Below the pieces are notes generated by a model that had not been told where the DNA came from, did no database searches, and saw nothing but the letters and a program-made list of their open reading frames with translations. Position numbers and translations under genes: made by a program. From contig NZ_BCFL01000020.1 of the NCBI RefSeq assembly GCF_002217755.1, positions 124,001 through 188,000 on the forward strand: a stretch of 64,000 nucleotides of DNA. The letters run 5' to 3'. Of the stretch, positions 58,328 through 64,000 are shown piece after piece. Origin of the DNA: Streptomyces hyaluromycini. GTDB lineage: Bacteria; Actinomycetota; Actinomycetes; Streptomycetales; Streptomycetaceae. Numbering within the stretch: the stretch's first letter is position 1; each line of letters starts with the position of its first letter.

Positions 58328-59827
58328 ATGATCGAATTACCGGAACTGGTGGCCGGTGGTCTCGCCGCCGGAACGCTCTCCGCGCTCGCCCTCGGCGGCA
58401 GCCTGGTCAGGTCCCGGCGCCAGAAGGCGGCGCTGCGGGCCGAGGTCACGGAACTGCGGGCCCAACTGGAGGGCGCCGAGGGCGCGTTCATCACCGAGGT
58501 CGAGCATCTCGCGGCCCGCCGGATGCCCGCGGCCGCGGCCCAGCTCGCGCATCCGCACCTCAGGGTGCCGGGCCCGGCCAGGCAGCACACGCCCGGGACC
58601 CCCACCGGGATCGCGCTGGAGTACGTGCTCACCGCGCTGCGCGAGGAGCTGAGCGCGCAGCGCACCCGGATCGACGCGGCCGCGCAGGCCGGCCTCCGGG
58701 GCGCCACCCGGGAGATCCAGGCCGCCCTGTACCGCCTGCAGGACGCCCTGCGGGGACTTCAACAACGCTACGACGACCCCGAGCTGGCGCAGACACTGTT
58801 CGCACTGGACCACGAGAACGAGCAGTCGCTGCGGCGGGCACAGGTCGCGGCCGTGGTGTGCGGGGCCTGGGTGGGACTGGCCCGCGAGGAGTCCCATGTG
58901 GTGGACGCCGTCACCGGCGGCCAGGCCCGGCTCTCGGGCTACCACCGGATCCAGGTCAACAACCATCTGGAGCCGGGCACCGCCCTGGTGTCCCACGCGG
59001 TCGAGCCGGTCGCCATCATCGTCGCCGAACTCCTCGACAACGCGCTGCGCCACTCGGCGCCGGACACCGACGTCGTGGTCAATCTGGAGCACGTCCACCA
59101 CGGGGTGTGCGTGACCGTCGACGACGCGGGCCTCGGCATGACGCAGGACGAACGGGCCCGCGCCCAGCGGCTGGTGGCGGGCAGCGACCCGATCCTGCTG
59201 ACCGACCTGGGCGACCCGCCGCGCATGGGCCTGGCCGCGATCGGCCAGCTCACCCGCCAGTTCGACCTGAGCGTCGACGTCTCGTCCCCCTCGCCCTACG
59301 GCGGGGTCCGCGCGGTGCTGCGGGTGGACAGCCATCTGCTCGGCCGGATCGACCCGGGCGAACGGCCCCCGTCGGTCAGCGCGCCCCGCTCGACCCGGGA
59401 GCGCGCGGCGCGCAGGGAAGCGGTGCGTGAGCGGGCCGTGCGTGAGACGGCGGTGCGTGAGACGCCCGTCCCTCAGACAGCCGTACACGAGGCAGCCGTA
59501 CCGGAATCGGCCCTGCCCGAGATCGCCTCGGCCGAGTCTCCGGTGCCCGCCGCGCCGGCACCGGCCGGACCGGCTGCCGAGCACGAACGCGCCCCCGCCC
59601 CCGGCCATGAGCAGCCGGGTGACCTGGGCGGCCTGCCGCAGCGGCGCCGTCGGCACCGTGCCGCCGCCCCCGGCGCGCCCGAACCGCAGCAGGCCGCGCG
59701 CCGCCCCGAGGAGGCGGCCGCGGCGCTCGCGGCCCTGCAGTACGGCACCGCGGCGGCGCGGGCCCCCAAGCGGGCGAGCGCGCCCGAACCCCAGCGGACC
59801 GACGACGAAGGAGGAGCGGCCAGATGA
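58328..59827 (+). CDS. cvnA: CvnA: sensor kinase-like ATPase of a conservon
   Basis: 499 residues. One N-terminal membrane span (~3-24), a coiled-coil-prone linker (~30-60), a dimerisation-like helical region with TLFALDHENEQSLRRAQ, then an HATPase_c domain with A-E-L-L-D-N-A-L-R-H-S and V-D-D-A-G-L-G-M, and a long Pro/Ala/Glu tail containing R-E-T-A-V-R-E-T repeats. Conservon CvnA proteins are thought to form a membrane-associated complex with CvnB, C and D, resembling G-protein signalling. ATG 58328 lacks a strong ribosome-binding site; the longer frame upstream has no better start. Its stop overlaps cvnB by 4 bases. Confidence 0.9.
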   Translation: MIELPELVAGGLAAGTLSALALGGSLVRSRRQKAALRAEVTELRAQLEGAEGAFITEVEHLAARRMPAAAAQLAHPHLRVPGPARQHTPGTPTGIALEYVLTALREELSAQRTRIDAAAQAGLRGATREIQAALYRLQDALRGLQQRYDDPELAQTLFALDHENEQSLRRAQVAAVVCGAWVGLAREESHVVDAVTGGQARLSGYHRIQVNNHLEPGTALVSHAVEPVAIIVAELLDNALRHSAPDTDVVVNLEHVHHGVCVTVDDAGLGMTQDERARAQRLVAGSDPILLTDLGDPPRMGLAAIGQLTRQFDLSVDVSSPSPYGGVRAVLRVDSHLLGRIDPGERPPSVSAPRSTRERAARREAVRERAVRETAVRETPVPQTAVHEAAVPESALPEIASAESPVPAAPAPAGPAAEHERAPAPGHEQPGDLGGLPQRRRRHRAAAPGAPEPQQAARRPEEAAAALAALQYGTAAARAPKRASAPEPQRTDDEGGAAR

Positions 59828-60246
59828 GCAGCCGCGATGCGGGCGAGACGGCATGGGTGCTGGACCCCGTCCTGCAGGTACCGCATGTACTGGCCGCCGT
59901 CCTGCTCACCCGGGACGGCCTGGCGACCGGCTACACCGACCGCCTGTCCCAGGCGAGCGCGGAGCGGGTGGCCGCGATCACCAGTACCGTGCAGGGCGCC
60001 TGCCGGGCCGCGGCGGCCGCGTTCGCCGACCGGGACCGGGCCGAGGTGCGGCAGGTGGTCATCGAGTCGGACCACGGCTACGTGCTGATCGTGCCCACCG
60101 ACCACGGCACCTGTGTGGCCGCCTACGGTGACCCGGAGGTGCGGCTCGACCTGCTGGCGCACCGGGTGCACTCGCAGGTGGCCCGGCTGGGTGAGAAGGC
60201 GATGGCGGCCGCGCCCAGAGGCTCCGACGGCGGCGCACCGGCATGA
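59824..60246 (+). CDS. cvnB: CvnB: roadblock/LC7 domain protein
   Basis: 140 residues, one roadblock domain. It reads W-V-L-D-P-V-L-Q-V-P-H-V, then A-A-V-L-L-T-R-D-G-L-A-T-G-Y-T-D and I-T-S-T-V-Q-G-A-C-R-A-A, with the terminal V-A-R-L-G-E-K-A-M. Roadblock proteins regulate small GTPases such as MglA; in conservons CvnB is thought to act on CvnD. Both ends overlap neighbours by 4 bases (ATGA). Confidence 0.92.
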   Translation: MSSRDAGETAWVLDPVLQVPHVLAAVLLTRDGLATGYTDRLSQASAERVAAITSTVQGACRAAAAAFADRDRAEVRQVVIESDHGYVLIVPTDHGTCVAAYGDPEVRLDLLAHRVHSQVARLGEKAMAAAPRGSDGGAPA

Positions 60247-60605
60247 CCGGCCGCCGTGGCGGCCGTCCCCTGGTCCCCGCGTATCTGTCGACCGGCGGGG
60301 TGGCGCGCCCCAGCCGTCCGCACCTGGAACGGCTGACGGTGCTCACCCGTGACGGGACCCCCCTGCCCGCCGGTCTGCCGGCCGCCGAACTGGCCCTGCT
60401 GGAGCTGCTGTCCGGCGGCGCGCTGACGGTGGTGGAGGCGGCGGCGCTGCTGCGGCTGCCGTTCTCCGCCGTGCGGGTGCTGGCCGCCGACCTCGTCGAC
60501 CGGGACCTGGTCCAGGCCCGCGCGCCGATCCCGCCCGCCGAACGGTTCGACCCCGACCTGCTGAAGAGAGTGGCCGATGGCCTCCGCGCCCTCAAGCACC
60601 AGTGA
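60243..60605 (+). CDS. cvnC: CvnC: DUF742 protein
   Basis: 120 residues. DUF742 features: R-P-L-V-P-A-Y-L-S-T-G-G-V-A-R-P near the start and a winged-helix-like second half with ALTVVEAAALLRLPFSAVRV and L-V-D-R-D-L-V. The helical pattern resembles a DNA-binding fold but the conservon role is probably protein-protein contact. It overlaps cvnB by 4 and cvnD by 29 bases. Confidence 0.92.
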   Translation: MTGRRGGRPLVPAYLSTGGVARPSRPHLERLTVLTRDGTPLPAGLPAAELALLELLSGGALTVVEAAALLRLPFSAVRVLAADLVDRDLVQARAPIPPAERFDPDLLKRVADGLRALKHQ

Positions 60606-61200
60606 GCTGCCCCGCGCGGGCGGCACCCATCTCCCCGACACCGCCCGCGATCTGGTGAAGATCCTGGTCACCGGGCCGTTCGGGGTGGGCAAGACGACCC
60701 TGATCGACTCGGTGTCGGAGATCCGCCCGCTGCACACCGAGGAGCATCTCACCGAGGCCTCCGTCCATGTCGACGATCTCGACGGGGTGCGGGAGAAGGA
60801 GACGACGACCGTCGCCATCGACTTCGGGCGGATCAGCCTGTCCGGCGGGATCGTGCTGTACCTGTTCGGGACACCGGGGCAGGACCGGTTCCGGACGCTG
60901 TGGGACGACATCTCCTACGGGGCGCTCGGTGCCCTGGTCCTGGTCGACAGCCGCCGGATCGACGCCTCCTTCGACGTACTGGGCCTGGTGGAGGAGGCGG
61001 GGCTGCCGTACGCGGTCGCCTTCAACGCGTTTCCCGACGCGCCGAGCCACTACACGGGCGACCAGCTGCGCGCCGCCCTGGATCTGGAGCCCGGCACCCC
61101 GATGGTGACCTGTGACGCCCGGGACCCGCATTCCTCGGTCGACGCGCTGCTCGCCCTCGTCCAGCACCTGATCGACGACCGGCCGGCGGAGGCCCGATGA
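60577..61200 (+). CDS. cvnD: CvnD: small GTP-binding protein
   Basis: 207 residues. Walker A is G33-P-F-G-V-G-K39-T40; the G3 box is G-T-P-G-Q (98-102); a conserved D-F-G-R lies before it. The N-K-x-D motif of classical GTPases is replaced by F-N-A-F, as usual in this branch. It is the switch component of the conservon, controlled by CvnA-C. ATG 60577 lies 29 bases inside cvnC, implying tight coupling; a start further downstream would lose the conserved N-terminus. Confidence 0.92.
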   Translation: MASAPSSTSELPRAGGTHLPDTARDLVKILVTGPFGVGKTTLIDSVSEIRPLHTEEHLTEASVHVDDLDGVREKETTTVAIDFGRISLSGGIVLYLFGTPGQDRFRTLWDDISYGALGALVLVDSRRIDASFDVLGLVEEAGLPYAVAFNAFPDAPSHYTGDQLRAALDLEPGTPMVTCDARDPHSSVDALLALVQHLIDDRPAEAR

Positions 61201-62423
61201 CCGCCCAGCAGTCCTTCACCGTCTCCGGCCCGGTACGGCTGTGGGAGGACGGCTTCGCCCGCAACCCGCACGGCTACTACGCGGCGCTGCGCGCCCAGGG
61301 CCCGGTGGGCTGGGCGGAACTCGCGCCGGGCACGCCGGCGTACGTGGTCACGGAGCGGCGCGCCGCCCTGGACGTGCTGCGGGACGTCGAGACCTTCTCG
61401 CACGACCCGCGGGGCTGGGAGGCGACCGTCCCCGAGGACTCCCCGCTGCTCGGCATGATGCGCTGGCGGCCCAACGCCCTGTTCTCCGACGCCGACGCGC
61501 ACCTCCGCTACCGGACCACCCTCATCGACGTGTTCGACCTGATCGAGCCGCACGACCTGCGCCAGCTGGTGCACCGCGCGGTGCGGCTGCTGGTCGACCG
61601 CTTCGGGCCCAAGGGCGAGGCGGATCTCGTCACCGACTTCACCCGGCCGCTGATGGCCCTGGTGTTCAACAACCTCTTCGGGCTGCCGGACAGCCAGGGG
61701 GACCGGCTCAACGAGGGCCTCCTGAAGATGATGGAGGGCGGCGCGCAGGCGGCCGAGGGCGAGGCGGACTTCGTCGAGTACGTGCTGCGGCTGATCGCCG
61801 CCAAGGTCGAGGAGCGCGGCGAGGACCTGCCGAGCATGCTCCTGGACCATCCCGCGCAGCTGACCCCGGAGGAGGTCACCTGGCAGGTGTTCCTCACCCT
61901 GGGCGCCGGCTACGAGCCGACCACGAACCTCGTCTCCAACGCGCTCTCCCGGATCCTCGGCAACCCGCTCTACTACTCCACGCTCACCAGCGGCGCCCGA
62001 CCGGTGATGGACGCGGTCATCGAGGTGCTGCACCACGAGACCCCGCTGGCCAACTACGGCATCTACTACGCCCGTCGGCCGGTCTCCTTCCACGGGGCGT
62101 GGGTCCGGCCGGCGATCCCGGTGGTGGTCTCCTTCGGCGCCGTGGGGCTGTTCGCCGAGCGGGAGGACACCGGCGGCCGGCGTGCCGCGGACGCCTCGCA
62201 CCTGTCGTGGGGCGCCGGTCCGCACGCCTGCCCGGTCCGGCACCACGCGCTGCTCATCGCGACCGAGGCGATCGAGCGGCTCACCCTGTGGCTGCCCGAC
62301 CTCGACCCGGTCCTGCCCCGCGAGAAGCTCAGCTGGCGGCCCGGCCCGTTCCACCGCTCGCTGACCTCGCTGCCCGTCCGGTTCAGCCCCCGCTCCCCCG
62401 ACCAGCCTGGAGAGTCGTCGTGA
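61197..62423 (+). CDS. cvnE: conservon cytochrome P450, CYP157-like, altered K-helix
   Basis: 408 residues. The heme-ligand Cys345 is in L-S-W-G-A-G-P-H-A-C-P-V-R, where the usual Gly after the Cys is replaced. The I-helix has G-A-G-Y-E-P-T. The K-helix site reads E276-V-L-H279, so the otherwise near-universal E-x-x-R is E-x-x-H. Lack of E-x-x-R is a known trait of the CYP157 family, which occurs in conservons. ATG 61197 overlaps cvnD by 4 bases. Whether it is a monooxygenase or a heme sensor is open. Confidence 0.88.
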   Translation: MTAQQSFTVSGPVRLWEDGFARNPHGYYAALRAQGPVGWAELAPGTPAYVVTERRAALDVLRDVETFSHDPRGWEATVPEDSPLLGMMRWRPNALFSDADAHLRYRTTLIDVFDLIEPHDLRQLVHRAVRLLVDRFGPKGEADLVTDFTRPLMALVFNNLFGLPDSQGDRLNEGLLKMMEGGAQAAEGEADFVEYVLRLIAAKVEERGEDLPSMLLDHPAQLTPEEVTWQVFLTLGAGYEPTTNLVSNALSRILGNPLYYSTLTSGARPVMDAVIEVLHHETPLANYGIYYARRPVSFHGAWVRPAIPVVVSFGAVGLFAEREDTGGRRAADASHLSWGAGPHACPVRHHALLIATEAIERLTLWLPDLDPVLPREKLSWRPGPFHRSLTSLPVRFSPRSPDQPGESS

Positions 62424-63652
62424 CCGTCACCGACCGCATCGCTCTCGACCCGTTCGGCTCCGACATCCCGGCGGAGAGCGCACGGTTACGCGCCCTCGGC
62501 CCCGTCGTGCCCGTCGAACTGCCCGGCGGCATACCCGCCTGGGCGCCCACCGGCTACGACGTCCTCAAGGAACTCATCCTCGATCCCCAGGTCAGCAAGG
62601 ACCCGCGCAAGCACTGGCGGCTCTGGCCGGAGATCGGCGAACACCCCTCCTGGGGCTGGGTGGTGAGCTGGATCGGCGTGTTCAACATGCTCTCCGCGTA
62701 CGGCCCCGACCACACCCGGCTGCGCAAGCTGGTGGCGCCGAGCTTCACGCACCGGCGGACCGAGGCGATGCGGCCGCGGGTCGCGGCGATCGCCGCGGAG
62801 CTGCTCGACGCGCTGGCGGCCGCGGGTGCCGACGGTTCGGCGGTGGACCTGCGGGCCGGGCTGGCGCAGCCGCTTCCCATGCGGATGATCTGCGAACTGT
62901 TCGGGGTGCCCGACGAGATGCGGGACGACACCGGTGCGCTGATCGCGGCCATCATGGACACCTCCGACCCGACCCCCGAGCACGCGGCGTTCGTGCAGGA
63001 GCGGATCGGCACGGTCCTCGGCGGGCTGATCGCGTACAAGGTGGAGCACCCGGGCGACGACATGACCACGGAGCTGATCCGGGTCCGCGACGAGGACGGC
63101 GACCGGCTCAGCGACGAGGAACTTCTTTACACGCTGCTGCTGGTGATCGGCGCCGGCTTCGAGACCACGGTCAACCTGATCGGCAACGCGGCCGTGGCGC
63201 TGCTGACGGATCCGGCGCAGCTGGCGGCGGTGCGGTCCGGGACGGTCGGCTGGGACGCGGTGATCGACGAGACGCTGCGGGTCCATCCGTCGATCGCCTC
63301 GCTGCCGCTGCGGTTCGCGGTGAACGACCTGAAGGTCGGGGACGTCACCATTCCGGCCGGGGACGCGATCATCACCACGTTCGCGGCGGCGGGCCTCGAC
63401 CCGGCGCACTACGGGCCGGACGCGGCCGTGTTCGACGCCGCCCGGGGCGGCGACGACCATCTGGCGTTCGGGATCGGGGTGCACCGCTGCATCGGCGCGC
63501 CGCTCGCCCGGGCGGAGGCGCTGGCCGCGCTGCCCGCGCTGTTCGAGCGGTTCCCGGGGCTGCGGCTCGCGGTCGGCGAGGACGAGCTGCGGCAGGTGCC
63601 GTCGTTCATCGCGTTCGGCTGGCAGGAGATCCCGGTGCGCCTGGAGGCGTGA
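62420..63652 (+). CDS. cvnF: conservon cytochrome P450, CYP154-like
   Basis: 410 residues with canonical motifs: I-helix I-G-A-G-F-E-T-T (243-250), K-helix E284-T-L-R287, and heme loop F-G-I-G-V-H-R-C357-I-G. The opening P-F-G-S-D-I-P-A-E-S-A-R-L-R and S-W-I-G-V-F-N-M are typical of CYP154-type enzymes. CYP154/CYP157 pairs are known in conservons. GTG 62420 overlaps the first P450 by 4 bases. It should be the redox-competent partner; substrate unknown. Confidence 0.92.
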   Translation: MTVTDRIALDPFGSDIPAESARLRALGPVVPVELPGGIPAWAPTGYDVLKELILDPQVSKDPRKHWRLWPEIGEHPSWGWVVSWIGVFNMLSAYGPDHTRLRKLVAPSFTHRRTEAMRPRVAAIAAELLDALAAAGADGSAVDLRAGLAQPLPMRMICELFGVPDEMRDDTGALIAAIMDTSDPTPEHAAFVQERIGTVLGGLIAYKVEHPGDDMTTELIRVRDEDGDRLSDEELLYTLLLVIGAGFETTVNLIGNAAVALLTDPAQLAAVRSGTVGWDAVIDETLRVHPSIASLPLRFAVNDLKVGDVTIPAGDAIITTFAAAGLDPAHYGPDAAVFDAARGGDDHLAFGIGVHRCIGAPLARAEALAALPALFERFPGLRLAVGEDELRQVPSFIAFGWQEIPVRLEA

Positions 63653-63682
63653 ACCGGGGGCGAGGCGGGGCGGCCGGGGATC

Positions 63683-63724
63683 GCGGGGGCGGCGACCGGT
63701 CCCCCGTTCCGGTCGTGCCCCCGC
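63683..63724 (+). terminator. terminator of the conservon operon
   Basis: Nested stems: GCGGGGGC (63683-63690) with GCCCCCGC (63717-63724), and inside it GACCGG (63694-63699) with CCGGTC (63709-63714). It begins 30 bases past the last P450 stop. Confidence 0.7.
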
Positions 63725-63794
63725 GCAATGTGAACTTACGTCCGGATCCGGTCGTTGGGTATCGCGCCGGTGCCCGTTCGGGGACGCCGAGGAC

Positions 63795-64000
63795 TCACCC
63801 GTGCACAGGTGAGTCCGGTTGGCCCTGATTCGCCGGGAGCAGGACGGGTGCGGTGAGGTCCCCGAGGGCGAGGTGGGCCAGGACGACCTCGTACAGGTCG
63901 GTGCCCGCGGCCAGCAGCTGGCGTTCCAGGACGGGTTCGGCGCCCCGCACGTGTTCGCGGACGGTCTGGGCGTGCATGCCCAGGTCGTGGGCGGCGCGTT
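63795..64000 (-). CDS. C-terminus of a PucR/CdaR-type regulator (cut by window edge)
   Basis: The last 67 codons of a minus-strand gene that continues past the right end. It reads R-A-A-H-D-L-G-M-H-A-Q-T-V-R-E-H-V-R, a helix-turn-helix in which A-A-x-x-L-x-x-H-x-x-T-V-R is the PucR-type pattern, then LLAAGTDLYEVVLAHLALGD and a short polar tail. Such regulators control purine or polar compound metabolism, but the effector domain is outside the window. Confidence 0.6.
   Translation of the reverse strand, partial: RAAHDLGMHAQTVREHVRGAEPVLERQLLAAGTDLYEVVLAHLALGDLTAPVLLPANQGQPDSPVHG

Noticed and set aside
61050..62354. A 434-codon minus-strand frame opposite the first conservon P450
   Set aside because: Composition is His/Arg/Gly-rich with no motif, while the plus strand holds a P450 with heme loop and coupled start.
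1..64000. CRISPR arrays, tRNA or rRNA genes, insertion sequences and attachment sites
   Set aside because: No regularly spaced identical repeats, no recognisable tRNA cloverleaf sequence, and no transposase or integrase motifs were found on either strand by reading.

Overview
The window looks like chromosomal DNA of a Streptomyces or a very close relative. The evidence is very high GC with strong third-position GC bias, frequent GTG and TTG starts, many ATGA/GTGA 4-bp translational overlaps, and typical Streptomyces families: a conservon with P450 genes, a SARP-era style of large LuxR regulators, an ATP-grasp RiPP system, a GPP34 protein and a spread of secreted hydrolases. No rRNA, tRNA, CRISPR array or intact transposase was seen. 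All identifications are by eye from protein motifs; none was checked against a database.

Layout. 1-9.7 kb: the edge of a regulator gene, a fragment of a flavin monooxygenase, a YceI protein, small enzymes, a nitrate/nitrite-sensing-domain ATPase protein, an AI-2E-type exporter, a class A beta-lactamase-like hydrolase, an NCS1 nucleobase permease and a secreted transglycosylase. 10.0-12.3 kb: an OmpR-type two-component pair. 12.3-19.3 kb: an aryl-CoA catabolic operon (FAD monooxygenase/old-yellow-enzyme fusion, aryl-CoA ligase, TesB-type thioesterase, cupin), a divergent RidA gene and a PaaX-type regulator. 20.3-25.7 kb: a five-gene operon coupling a NamZ-type exo-muramidase to a sugar ABC importer without its own ATPase, probably for peptidoglycan sugar recycling. 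25.9-37.2 kb: a secreted FG-GAP protein, a polytopic membrane protein, a large LuxR regulator, two methyltransferases and a zone of decayed genes (monooxygenase/kinase fragments; LysE/LysR fused head to head by a deletion).

37.3-47.6 kb: a long GAPDH, then an arabinoside-utilisation operon (GH51, GH27, LacI regulator) with a promoter and operator, a class F-like sortase beside a small repeat-rich surface protein, a GH43-like/AbfB secreted arabinosidase, a seven-bladed Vgb-like propeller protein, and a cyclodipeptide synthase that has lost its nucleophile domain. 48.0-51.1 kb: a kinase-like gene, then a compact ATP-grasp RiPP (graspetide) locus: a 63-aa precursor, its ATP-grasp ligase and a Gfo/Idh/MocA oxidoreductase where related loci often carry a methyltransferase. 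51.3-58.1 kb: acetyltransferase, SpoIIE-type phosphatase, Lrp regulator with class III aminotransferase, and a class C beta-lactamase-like hydrolase. 58.3-63.7 kb: a complete six-gene conservon (CvnA-B-C-D plus two P450s), all translationally coupled, ending at a strong terminator. The last 200 bases hold the end of a regulator gene.

The items most worth experimental follow-up are the graspetide locus, the muramidase/importer operon, the aryl-CoA operon and the internally deleted cyclodipeptide synthase. Each uses known protein families; the novelty lies in their combination or their state.
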